Origin: Stappia sp. WLB 29
GTDB lineage: Bacteria > Pseudomonadota > Alphaproteobacteria > Rhizobiales > Stappiaceae
Assembly: GCF_023507705.1 (NCBI RefSeq)
Contig: NZ_JALBGD010000012.1
Span: 1-64,000, forward strand
Length of the DNA stretch: 64,000 bases
Direction of reading: 5' to 3'
Part shown: in pieces, positions 9,101 through 30,900 of the stretch
Layout: each line of letters starts with the position of its first letter
Position numbering within the stretch: position 1 is the first letter of the stretch
The notes under the pieces: model-generated
Databases searched by the model: none
What the model saw: only the letters and a program-made list of their open reading frames with translations
Told to the model about the DNA's origin: nothing
Made by a program: the position numbers and the translations under genes

Positions 9101-10108
9101 ATGACCCTGTCGGCCCTGCGGCTCGCCGCCGCCCTGTTGCTCCTTCCGCTTGGCGGTCTTTCGATCGCGGGCGCCCAAGCCACGGGTGCTCCTGCCGGCG
9201 GGTTCGTGCTGACCGAGGGGGCGGACCATCCGCTGGCCGGCCGGGTCTGGTCCGTCGCAAGGTCCGCCTTCGTGCCGCCGGCCGAGGTGGAAACGGCGGT
9301 TGCCCGCGCCCGCTTCGTTCTTCTCGGCGAGATCCACGACAACCCGGACCATCACGCGCTGCAGGCGCAGCTGCTGGCGGCGGCGGGCGAGGGCGGACGC
9401 CGGCCGGCGGTCGTGCTGGAGATGCTGCCCCGCGACCGGCAGGGCGATGTCGAGGCCTATCTCGCCAGCGGCAAGGGTACGGCGGAGGGCTTCGGCGAGG
9501 CGCTCGGCTGGGCAGAGTCCGGCTGGCCGGACTATGCGATCTATCGGCCGGTGATCGAGGTTGCGGTTGCGCAGGGCCTGCCGGTCGTGGCCGGCGACAC
9601 GCCGCGCGAGGAACGCCGCAAGGTCGCCGCCGAAGGGGCGGAGGCTCTGGGCGCGGAGCGGATCGCAGCCCTGCGCCTTGCCGAGCCGCTGGGCGAGGCG
9701 GCCGATGCGGTGCTGCTCGACACCCTGTTCGACGGACATTGCGCGATGATGCCGCGCGAGGCGCTGACGCCGCTCGTTGCCGTGCAGCGCCTGCGCGATG
9801 CGACGCTTGCCGATGCGATGATTTCAGGGGGGATTTCGGGGGGCGGCGAGGGAGCCGTGCTGATCGCCGGCAGCGGCCATGTCCGCAAGGATCTCGGCGT
9901 GCCGCGCTATCTCGCATGGCGCGAGCCGGATGCGGATGTCGTTGCCGTGGGGTTCGTCGAGGTGAGGGAGGGCGAGAGCGATCCGGCGCTTTACGCCGGC
10001 GGGACGGCGGATGTGCCGCCGCCTTACGACTATCTCTGGTTCACGCCCCGCAAGGATCGCGGGGATCCTTGCGAGGGACTGAAAGAGCGGTTCGGCGGCA
10101 GGAAGTGA
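9101..10108 (+). CDS. ChaN-family protein (haem-binding/TIKI-like fold), exported
   Basis: This 335-aa protein begins with a Sec-type signal peptide (hydrophobic core LAAALLLLPLGGLSIAGA, probable cut after AQA near residue 26). The mature part has the ChaN-type motif FVLLGEIHDNPDHH at about residues 69-82. It ends that domain with a GSGHVRKDLGVP stretch that also fits the family. ChaN-like proteins have been linked to haem or iron binding and share the TIKI/EreA-like fold, but their reaction is not settled. The ATG at 9101 is preferred because it starts the signal peptide and follows GGAAG. There are no iron genes directly beside it. Confidence 0.75.
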   Translation: MTLSALRLAAALLLLPLGGLSIAGAQATGAPAGGFVLTEGADHPLAGRVWSVARSAFVPPAEVETAVARARFVLLGEIHDNPDHHALQAQLLAAAGEGGRRPAVVLEMLPRDRQGDVEAYLASGKGTAEGFGEALGWAESGWPDYAIYRPVIEVAVAQGLPVVAGDTPREERRKVAAEGAEALGAERIAALRLAEPLGEAADAVLLDTLFDGHCAMMPREALTPLVAVQRLRDATLADAMISGGISGGGEGAVLIAGSGHVRKDLGVPRYLAWREPDADVVAVGFVEVREGESDPALYAGGTADVPPPYDYLWFTPRKDRGDPCEGLKERFGGRK

Positions 10109-10127
10109 CGGCCGCAGGCGAACCGGC

Positions 10128-10439
10128 TCAGGGGGCAGGGGCCGTTGCTGCTCCGCTGGCGACCTTCGCGTCGTAGCACTGGCGAACTGCTTCCTTTTCG
10201 GCATCGGTCATTTCGCGCTCGCCGAGCGCAAAGCTGTCGAAGCCGAAGGGAGCGGCAACGCCGTTCGTGACGCTCACTCTCTGCCGGATCGTGGAGAAGC
10301 CCTCCAGCTTCGCCTCCTTGGTGCAATCCGAGAAGATGAAAAACTCGGGAGGAGGCCCCTGCCGCTTGGGTGCGGAGCCGCAGGCGGCAAGCAGGGAGGC
10401 AGAGGCAATGACGAGGGCAAGCGTAGTCAATCGGTGCAT
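10128..10439 (-). CDS. Small predicted lipoprotein
   Basis: The 103-aa product starts at the ATG at 10439, giving a lipoprotein signal with lipobox LLAAC at residues 15-19, so it is probably anchored to the inner or outer membrane. The mature part is short, with two further Cys residues (in FSDCTKEA and RQCYDAK) that could form a disulfide. I do not recognise a family. It is convergent with the ChaN-like gene (19-bp gap) and lies downstream of the antiporter gene on the same strand with a 140-bp gap, so it probably has its own promoter. Confidence 0.65.
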   Translation of the reverse strand: MHRLTTLALVIASASLLAACGSAPKRQGPPPEFFIFSDCTKEAKLEGFSTIRQRVSVTNGVAAPFGFDSFALGEREMTDAEKEAVRQCYDAKVASGAATAPAP

Positions 10440-10579
10440 GCTGAACTTTCCATGACATGAAATGAAAGACATTGTGACGGCCGCACCATAGGCGAACGTC
10501 ACCACGATGTCTTTTCCTCAAATCATGTTTTCGGACCTTGTGCCCTGTACCCCGGAGCCTCCGTAGGGCGGCGGCGGGA

Positions 10580-12706
10580 TCAGCGGGTCTCGTCGTGGCC
10601 GGCGGCGGCAAGGCGCGGCGTCTCGTCGGGTCCGTCGTCCTCGCTCTTGCGTCCGCCCACGGCCTCGTCCTCGTCGTCGTCCTGGATGCTGGCCTTCGTC
10701 GTCGCGCGCGCTGGCGCGGGCGGCGGGGCGGTCGCTGTCGGGGCCGGTGCCGGAGCTTGATCGGCGGCGGTCGGTGCCTGCCCGTCCGCCTTTGCGTCAG
10801 CCTGCGGAGCGTCCGTCTCGGGGGCCTGGGCCGTCCCGGCCCTGCCTTTTCCGTCGTAGGTGCTCTTGCGCCGTGCCATCACCTTGGCGCGCGCCCGGCT
10901 GCGCCGGATGCGTCCGGCCACGCGGCGCGCGACCCTGGAAAAGTCCTCGCGCGAGAAGAAGAAGGGCAGGGTCGGTTCCGCCGGCTCGACATGCTCGACG
11001 GCAAGGCCGACGGCGGTGATGGCGTGGTCGTCGTCGATCGCGCGCACCACCAGGTCGATGTCGCCATAGGCGACGCGGTCGGTCGGCTCCACGTCGTCGC
11101 CGAGCTCGCGCATCATGAAGGCGCGCAAGGTGAGATCGGCGTCGGCCTTGTTGACGTTGAAGCCGTAGAGCGCGCCGAGTTCCGCCAGCCGCGTCTCCGG
11201 GTCGAGGTCGAAGTCGCCGAACAGCGCCGGGTCGTTCTCCTCCTGCGTCGCGGCGGCGAACAGCGTGTCGAGCACCGGCACCTGGCGCGGGCTGGCGAGG
11301 ATGTAGAGCCGGTCGCCGGGCTGCGGCTTGCCGGCCTTCTGCAGGCGGATGTTGCGGCCCTCGCGCAGGATCAGCACCGGCCGCGCCCAGCGGGGAATGC
11401 GCTCGCCCCTGGCGACCGGGCTCGCCGGATGGACGGTGTAGCCGACCAGTTCCAGGTCCTGTCCGCCGGGCAGCTCCAGCTCGATCCGGTCGACCGGCCC
11501 CATGCGCGCCGGCACCGTCAGCTTCAGCCAGCGCGCCATCGGGCGGATCGTCCAGCCCTGCAGCACCAGGGAGGTCAGCACGATCAGGAAGGTGACGTTG
11601 AAGATCTCCTGCGCGTTCGGCAGGCCGGAAATCAGCGGCAGGATGGCGAGCAGGATCGACACCGCGCCGCGCAGGCCCACCCACGACACGAAGGCGATCT
11701 CGCTGCGGGAAAAGCCGAAGGGCATCAGGCACAGCCAGACCGCGAAGGGGCGGGCGAGGAAGATCAGCACGGCGGCAAGGCCGAAGCCCTGCACCGCCAC
11801 GTCGCCGAACTGCGAGGGCGAGGCCAAAAGGCCGAGCGTGACGAACATGCCGATCTGGCTGAGCCAGGTCGTGCCGCCCTGGAACTTCTTGAGCGAAGGC
11901 TGCTGGCGCATGCGCACGTTGCCGCACAGGATGCCGGCGACATAGACCGCCAGGAAGCCGCTGCCGCCGACCAGGGTGGTCACGGTCATCAAGACCAGCG
12001 CCAGCGCCAGCACCAGGATGGGGTAGAGCGCGGCCTCCAGCTTGAGGCGGTTGACGATCTGCACGATGGCGTAGCCGCCGGAAAGGCCGGCCAGCAGGCC
12101 GAGCCCCATCTGGCGGACGAATTCCAGGATCATCTCGGCACCGGCCGCCGCATCCGCTTCCATCGAGCCGGCGGTGATCATGCCGATCAGGGTCACCGTG
12201 AGGAAGATGGCCATCGGGTCGTTCGAGCCGGATTCGACTTCCAGCGTCGCGGAGATCATTTCGCGCAGGTTCACCCCGCCGACCCGCAGCAGGAAGAACA
12301 CCGCGGCCGCGTCGGTCGAGCCGACGATGGCGCCGAGCAGCAGGCCGTCCGTCCAGGCCCATCCGAACAGGTAATGCGCCGCGGCGCCGACGACGCCCGC
12401 CGTCAGGGCGACGCCGACGGTCGCCAGCGCCAATGCCGGCGCGGCCGCGAGGCGGAATGTCGCGAGCCGGGTGCGGAACCCGCTGTCGAACAGGATGAAG
12501 GTGAGGGCGATGGAGCCGATGAAATAGGCGGCCCTGGTGTCGGAGAAGGCGATGCCGCCCGGCCCGTCCTCGCCGGCGGCCAGACCCACCACCAGGAACA
12601 CCAGCAGCAACGGTGCGCCGATGCGGAAGCTCACCAGCGACGTGAACACCGAAAGGGCGACGAGCCCGGCGGCGATCAGGATCAGCAGGTTGAGCGTTTC
12701 GAACAT
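10580..12706 (-). CDS. NhaP2/CvrA-like potassium(sodium)/proton antiporter
   Basis: The 708-aa inner-membrane protein has about 12 transmembrane segments in residues 1-395, including the CPA1 motif region GAIVGSTDAAAVFFLL and the ESGSNDPMAIF signature with its Asn-Asp pair. A TrkA-C/RCK_C domain follows at about 400-480 and a CorC/HlyC-type domain at about 495-575. This is the NhaP2 order. The last 130 residues are an unusual low-complexity extension rich in Ala, Pro, Asp and Lys, making it longer than the roughly 580 aa usual for NhaP2. It would exchange cytoplasmic K+ or Na+ for protons. Confidence 0.88.
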   Translation of the reverse strand: MFETLNLLILIAAGLVALSVFTSLVSFRIGAPLLLVFLVVGLAAGEDGPGGIAFSDTRAAYFIGSIALTFILFDSGFRTRLATFRLAAAPALALATVGVALTAGVVGAAAHYLFGWAWTDGLLLGAIVGSTDAAAVFFLLRVGGVNLREMISATLEVESGSNDPMAIFLTVTLIGMITAGSMEADAAAGAEMILEFVRQMGLGLLAGLSGGYAIVQIVNRLKLEAALYPILVLALALVLMTVTTLVGGSGFLAVYVAGILCGNVRMRQQPSLKKFQGGTTWLSQIGMFVTLGLLASPSQFGDVAVQGFGLAAVLIFLARPFAVWLCLMPFGFSRSEIAFVSWVGLRGAVSILLAILPLISGLPNAQEIFNVTFLIVLTSLVLQGWTIRPMARWLKLTVPARMGPVDRIELELPGGQDLELVGYTVHPASPVARGERIPRWARPVLILREGRNIRLQKAGKPQPGDRLYILASPRQVPVLDTLFAAATQEENDPALFGDFDLDPETRLAELGALYGFNVNKADADLTLRAFMMRELGDDVEPTDRVAYGDIDLVVRAIDDDHAITAVGLAVEHVEPAEPTLPFFFSREDFSRVARRVAGRIRRSRARAKVMARRKSTYDGKGRAGTAQAPETDAPQADAKADGQAPTAADQAPAPAPTATAPPPAPARATTKASIQDDDEDEAVGGRKSEDDGPDETPRLAAAGHDETR

Positions 12707-12883
12707 CGGCGGTTATTCTCCGGGCGCGGTGCGATCGCGCCGTGTCTGGACCGTGACGACCTCTCGGTTATCGGCAAATCGCGCCCGAAGCGGGGCGGAA
12801 CATGGATATTGTATTGATATGAGTTAAAAAAATGGCGGTGCCAGGCACCGCCAAGAGGTTTTCTTCGGCAAAGGGGCTTGCCG

Positions 12884-14014
12884 TCACGCCGCCGCGCGTC
12901 GTGCGCCCGCCGGGACGGCGCCGAGCGCGCCGCTGTCCTGCCCGTAGGCGCGGCCGAAGCGGTTGGCGAGGAAGGCACTGAGCGGGATCGCCTCCTGCGT
13001 CACGAAGCCGCGCGCCGGCAGCGTTCCGTCGCGCAGCATGTCCAGCGTCGCGCAGATGCCCGAGGCAGTGGTGATCTGGATCGCGCTCCAGGTCTCGCCG
13101 GCGACATCCTGCGCCGTCACCCGGTAGATCGCCGACATCTGCTCGCGCTGGTCGCCGCGCCGGCCCGAGGCGGTGATGAACACCAGCACCACGTCCTGCC
13201 GGGTGATCGGGACGGCGGTTTCCAGCACGTCGCGCATCAGGTCGCGGCGGTCCTTCAGCCCCAGATCGGTCAGCAGCAGTCGCATGATGTCGCGATGGCC
13301 GGGATAGCGCACGGTGAGGTAGCGCAGGTTGCGCACCCGCCCCGCCAGCGTCTCGGCCAGCGAGCCGAGCCCGCCGGACGTGTTGAACGCCTCGTAGTCG
13401 ACGCCGTCCAGCGAGAAGGTCTCGTAGCCCTCCAGCGGCTGCAGCAGCGTCCGCTCGCCGTCCAGCACCGCCTCGCAGGGGTTGCAATATTCGTTGATCA
13501 AGCCGTCCGTAGACCATGTGAGATTGTATTTCAGCGCATTGGTCGGGTAGCGGGGCAGGGCGCCGACCCGCAGGGTCAGGTTCTCCAGCGCGTCGAAGCG
13601 GCCGGCAAGGTCGTGCGCGGCGATGGAGACGAAGCCCGGCGCCAGGCCGCATTGCGGCGCAAAGGCCGTCTGCGCGTCCTCGGCCAGCGCCTTGACCGCC
13701 TTGGTCGAGGCGACGTCCTCGGTCAGGTCGAGATAATGCGCGCCGGCGCGCTTTGCCGCGCGGGCGATAGTCTGGGTGAGAAAGAACGGGGCGGCCGACA
13801 GCACCGCACGGTGGCCGGCAAGTGCCGCTACCAGCGCCTCCTCGTCGGCGACATCCACCTGCGCCACGGCAATGTCCGGGCGCCGTGCGGCGGCGAGCGC
13901 AGCCGCGTCCCGGTCGGCGATGGTCACGCGGTAGTCGCCGGTTGCGGCGAGCAGGGCGGCGATGGTGCGGCCGATCTTTCCCGCACCAATGATGAGCACT
14001 GGCCAGACAGCCAT
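12884..14014 (-). CDS. Saccharopine dehydrogenase-family oxidoreductase
   Basis: This 376-aa soluble protein has an N-terminal Rossmann fold ([18 protein letters not shown], residues about 6-23) and a saccharopine-reductase-type C-terminal domain. The [25 protein letters not shown] and QCGLAPGF stretches are typical of the family that includes lysine 6-dehydrogenase and carboxynorspermidine dehydrogenase. The ATG at 14014 follows a GAGGAG ribosome site; another in-frame ATG lies at 14044. It is 114 bp downstream of, and on the same strand as, the AraC gene that abuts the siderophore operon, so it may be co-regulated. No amino-acid precursor role in the siderophore is evident. Confidence 0.7.
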   Translation of the reverse strand: MAVWPVLIIGAGKIGRTIAALLAATGDYRVTIADRDAAALAAARRPDIAVAQVDVADEEALVAALAGHRAVLSAAPFFLTQTIARAAKRAGAHYLDLTEDVASTKAVKALAEDAQTAFAPQCGLAPGFVSIAAHDLAGRFDALENLTLRVGALPRYPTNALKYNLTWSTDGLINEYCNPCEAVLDGERTLLQPLEGYETFSLDGVDYEAFNTSGGLGSLAETLAGRVRNLRYLTVRYPGHRDIMRLLLTDLGLKDRRDLMRDVLETAVPITRQDVVLVFITASGRRGDQREQMSAIYRVTAQDVAGETWSAIQITTASGICATLDMLRDGTLPARGFVTQEAIPLSAFLANRFGRAYGQDSGALGAVPAGARRAAA

Positions 14015-14128
14015 GACGAAATCTCCTCTGGATGGTGTTTCCATGAGGATATCCCGGCCTCTGTCCGGATATCAGGACACAGTGCGACGAACTTGGCATC
14101 GCTTTCGGCAATATGCCGGGCAAGCCGA

Positions 14129-15133
14129 CTATATGCCGGAGGCTTCCAGCCGGTTGCGGCGCACGAAGTCGGAGGGCGTCATGCCGTATTCGCGCAGGAA
14201 CAGCTGCGAGAAGCGGCTGGGATTCGCATAGCCCACCGCCAGCGCCGTCTCGGTCACCGTCGCCCCGTCGCGCGCCAGCAGGGTGCGCGCCTCCTCCATC
14301 CGCGACTTCTGCAGGAAGCTGTAGACCGGCAGGCCGAACTGCTGGCGGAACCCGTCCTTCAACCGTTTCTCGCTGAGGCCGACGCAGGTGGCGAGGTCGT
14401 GGATCGTCCAGCTGCGGTCGAGCTGGCGCAGGAGCGTGTTCTTCGCCTCGTTGAGCTTGCGCGAGTCGCGCAGGATCCTCGTCTTCTGGCAGAACAGCGG
14501 CTCGCGCATCATCGAGATCGCGGCGGTGAGCAGGTCGAGGCAGCGCGCCTCGATGGCCAGGTCCTCGCAGCCGCGGTCGAGCCCGCTGGCAACCAGCCCG
14601 GCGGCCAGCGCGTCGATCATCTCCGTCGCCGGGAACCGCCCGACCCAGAACGAGCCGGTGGCGGCCACCGTCAGCGGATGCCCGCTCAAGGCCTGCTCGA
14701 ACAGCGCCGTCGCGTCGAGCCGGCGCAGGAAGGCCTCGCTGGCGCGGATCTCGATGCCGCGGAAGCGCGTGTCCGCCGGCACGTCGTAGCCGCCGCTGAG
14801 CGGCGTCTTGGAAAAGATCATCAGCGCCGAGCGCGGATCGTAGTCCAGCCGCACGGCGCGCGGATCGCCGTCCAGCGCCCGCAGCATGCTGCTGCCGGTG
14901 GCGTGTTGCAGGATGACGATGGTCAGACCCGGCGCCATGTTGGCCGTGCGGCGGAAACGGTCCTGCAGCTGCAGGTCGTAGACGGACAGTTCCAGCCCGA
15001 GCCGGATGCCGAAGCGACGGAACTCTCCGTCGACCGCCGTCTCCGTCAGGCCGCTGTGGCTTGGCTGCCGCGCCGCGAGATCGAGCTCGCTGGCAGCCTG
15101 GCTCAAAGGGCGCTCTTCGATGTTCAGAGCCAT
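14129..15133 (-). CDS. AraC-family regulator, PchR-like, divergent from siderophore operon
   Basis: The 334-aa protein has an effector-binding N-terminal region (about 1-220) and two C-terminal AraC helix-turn-helix motifs (WTIHDLATCVGLSEKRLKDGFRQ at about 240-262 and VTETALAVGYANPSRFSQLF at about 290-309). The KRLKDGFRQQFG recognition region is characteristic of PchR/YbtA-type regulators. These activate pyochelin or yersiniabactin genes when bound to the ferric siderophore. It starts 248 bp from the megasynthase gene and is transcribed away from it. That arrangement argues that it regulates the cluster. Confidence 0.82.
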   Translation of the reverse strand: MALNIEERPLSQAASELDLAARQPSHSGLTETAVDGEFRRFGIRLGLELSVYDLQLQDRFRRTANMAPGLTIVILQHATGSSMLRALDGDPRAVRLDYDPRSALMIFSKTPLSGGYDVPADTRFRGIEIRASEAFLRRLDATALFEQALSGHPLTVAATGSFWVGRFPATEMIDALAAGLVASGLDRGCEDLAIEARCLDLLTAAISMMREPLFCQKTRILRDSRKLNEAKNTLLRQLDRSWTIHDLATCVGLSEKRLKDGFRQQFGLPVYSFLQKSRMEEARTLLARDGATVTETALAVGYANPSRFSQLFLREYGMTPSDFVRRNRLEASGI

Positions 15134-15259
15134 TCGAACCTCTCCCGGGGCTGTGCACCAGAAAAGTGCCTAGGGCGATGATTGCACGCAAAAATAAGTA
15201 TCGATCAGGGCCTTGCCGGCCCGGATCGGGGTAGCGGGCACGTCCATGATCTCCAATTC

Positions 15260-15276
15260 TTGACTGAAAAAGTCAA
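15260..15276. promoter_or_regulatory. Candidate iron-responsive operator (IRO/RirA box)
   Basis: TTGACTGAAAAAGTCAA is a 6-bp inverted repeat with a 5-bp spacer. Its core is TGA-N9-TCA (15261-15275), the published IRO pattern bound by RirA in rhizobia. It lies in the divergent gap between the AraC gene and the siderophore megasynthase, 105 bp before the megasynthase ATG. It is in an AT-richer pocket of otherwise GC-rich DNA. The match to the pattern is visible; RirA control is inference, and a PchR-like site cannot be excluded. Confidence 0.55.
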
Positions 15277-15381
15277 CATTTAATCGCGCTTCCCCGAAAC
15301 CCGCCTGTTCCTCGAAATGCGCCGTTCGCCACGGGAAAACAGACGGTTATCGCACTGCGACAGGTTAGCTGGAGTTCATGC

Positions 15382-27954
<12,573 letters not shown>

Positions 27955-27988
27955 TCCTTCAATTCCCCCACTTCAATCAGGCGGACCC

Positions 27989-30900
27989 ATGCGCGCTTTC
28001 GACATGAGCCTTTTCACCGAGATCTATCAGGACGTGGAACCGGTCGCGATCATCGGGGCGGGATGCCGCTTCATGGGAGCGGCGGATCCCTTCACCTTCT
28101 GGCGGCGGCTTGCCGACGGCGAGGAACTGTCGCGCCGGGTCACCGCGCAGGATCTCGCCGCCGCCGGTCTCGATCCCGCGCTGCTGGAACGGGACGACTT
28201 CGTCCCCGTCGCCAGCGTCGTCGACGAAGCCGAGCATTTCGATGCCGGGCTGTTCGGCTACTCGCCGGCGGAGGCCGCGACCATCGATCCGCAGCAGCGC
28301 CTGTTTCTCGCCTGCTCGCGCGAGGCGCTGGACATGGCAGGGCTTGCGGATTCTGTCGCCGGCATGCGCGTCGGGGTCTTCGGGTCCGCGCGCATGAGCA
28401 CTTTCGTGATGCCGCAGCCGGAGGACGTGCTGTCGGCCGGCCAGTCGCGGACCTTCCAGCGGCTGATCGGCAACGACAAGGACTATCTGGCGACCCGCAC
28501 GGCCTACAAGCTCGGCCTGACGGGGCCGGCGATGACGGTCCAGACGGCGTGTTCCAGCTCGCTGGTTGCCGTCCATGTCGCCTGCGAGCAATTGCGCAGC
28601 GGCGAATGCGATCTGGCGCTCGCAGGCGGGGCGGCGCTCACCTTCCCGATGGCCGCCGGCTATTTCCACCAGCCGGGCATGATCTTCTCGCCCGACGGAA
28701 CCTGCCGCCCGTTCGACGCGGAAGCGTCCGGCACCTTCATCGGCAATGGCGTCGGCGTCGTGCTGCTGAAGCCGCTGCGCCGGGCGCTGGAAGACGGCGA
28801 CGGCATCCTCGCGGTCATCCGCGGATCGGCGGTCAACAATGACGGCACCGAGAAGGCCGGCTTCACCGCGCCCTCGCTTGCCGGACAGCGGGCGGTGATC
28901 GAGGAGGCGATGGCGCTGGCCGGCGTCACCTCGGATCGCATCGGCATGGTGGAGACGCACGGCACCGCCACGCCGCTCGGCGACCCGATCGAGCTCAATG
29001 CGCTGGCCGAGGCCTTCGGCCGCGACACGCCGCGCCGCCACCCTTGCGCGCTGGGCGCGCTCAAGGCGAATACCGGGCATCTCGACACCGCCGCCGGGAT
29101 CGGTGCGCTGATCAAGGCCGCCTTCAGCGTGCGCACAGGGCTGATCGCGCCCTGCCTGCATTTTCGCAAGCCCAATCCGGCGCTGGAAATCGACGCAACG
29201 CCCTTCATCGTGCCGCAGGCCCTGCAAGCCTGGCCGGAAGGACCGAGGATTGCCGGCGTCAGCTCCTTCGGGATCGGCGGGACCAATTGCCACGTCATCG
29301 TCGAGGACCTGCCCGAACCGCTGAAGCCGGCGCCGCGCAAGGTCGACGGTCCCTTGCGGCTCGCCCTGTCGGCGCCGGACCTGCCGGCGCTGCGCGCCCT
29401 GTCGCAGGCCCATGCGGATCTGCTGCTGGAAGGCGCCTATCAGGGCGAGCTGCCGCGTTATTGCGACACGCTCGTCCGCCAGCACATTGGCGCAGGGGGC
29501 ATGCGGCTGGAGATCGGCGGCAGCGACGGGCTGGATCTTGCCCGCATGCTCTCGCTGTTTGCCGAGACCGGCGGCGAGAACGAGGCCTTCGCGCGGTCGA
29601 GCGACGCGGCGGCGCCGTTCTGGCGTGCCGGTTCGATGGGGGCACAGCCGCCGGCCGGTCCCGCAGGGCCGCGCGTGGTCGCGCCGGTCGCCCCGCGCAT
29701 CGGCGGCCGCATTGCCCGGCCGGGCGCGCAAGGTCAACGGGGGGACGGCTGGCGCGAATTGCTCGCGAGCCTCGGCGAGGCCTCGCGCCTGCGCGCGGCC
29801 GAGCACGACTGGTCGTCGCTGGAGGTGGAAGGCGCGGCCGTCGCCCGCCTGCACGCCATCCATGTCGCCCATGCCTTCGACAGGCTCGGCGTCTTTGCCG
29901 GCGGTGCCTGGCGCACGGTGGAGGAGGCGATGGCGGCGGGCGGCATCCTTCCGCACTACGCCCAGCTTACGGCCCGGCTCCTGCGCGACCTCGTGGACGA
30001 AGGCGTTCTTCAACGGGAGGGGGACAGGTTCGGCGCCCTGATCGTGCCGCCGATGGACGAGGCGGAGCCGCTGCTCGCGGACATGGCTGCGCGCGGCTAC
30101 CGGCGCCTGACCGGCATGGTCGCCCGCGTCGGCCCGCAGCTTGCACAGATGCTGACCGGCGAGGTCGATGCGGTGTCGCTGGTGTTCCCGTCTGCTGCCA
30201 TGGACGACGTGGAGGACATGTACGAGCGCCAGCGCGACAGCGTCTTTCTCAACGCTCTCGCCGCCGACGCGGTCGCGGCGCTCGTCGAGGCGCTGCCGGC
30301 CGACAAGCCCCTGCGCGTCCTGGAAATCGGAGCGGGCACCGGCGGTACGACCTCGTCGCTGCTGCCGGTCCTGCCGGCGCGGCGGACCCGCTACACCTTC
30401 ACCGATATCGGACCGCTGTTCCTGCGCAAGGCACGCGAAAAATTCGCCGCCTTTCCGTTTCTCGACTTCGCGACCCTCGACATAGAGAAGGATCTTGCCG
30501 CCCAGGGCTTCGAGCCGGGCGGCTACGATCTCGTGGTGGCGGCCAACGTGCTGCACAACGGCCGCGACCTGACACGGGTTCTCGCCGATGTGCGCCGCCT
30601 GCTGGCTCCGGGCGGGGTTCTCCTGATGCGTGAGATTTCTGAGCCAAAGCCCCTGTTCGACTTCATTTTCGGTCCCTTGGTGCCCGTGCTCGACGACATC
30701 GAGGCGCGGGGCGGCGAATTGTTTCCCTCGCTTGCCCGCTGGGGGGCGTTCCTCACCGAGGCAGGATGGTCCGATTGGTCGTCCTTCCCGCCGCCGGAGC
30801 AGAAGGACGGCGCCATCGGCGAGAGCATTCTTCTTGCCCGCAACGGAACGCCGCCTGCGCAGACGGTGTCCGTTCTCGCCGGGCGTCAGCCCGAGACGGC

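Noticed and set aside
10538-12817. 759-aa plus-strand open frame over the antiporter gene
   Set aside because: Same shadow pattern; the minus-strand product has all antiporter, RCK_C and CorC-type domains.
15260-15286. TTGACT followed by TAATCG as a -35/-10 pair for the megasynthase
   Set aside because: The spacing would be 15 bp and the -10 is poor; the TGA-N9-TCA reading explains the element better.
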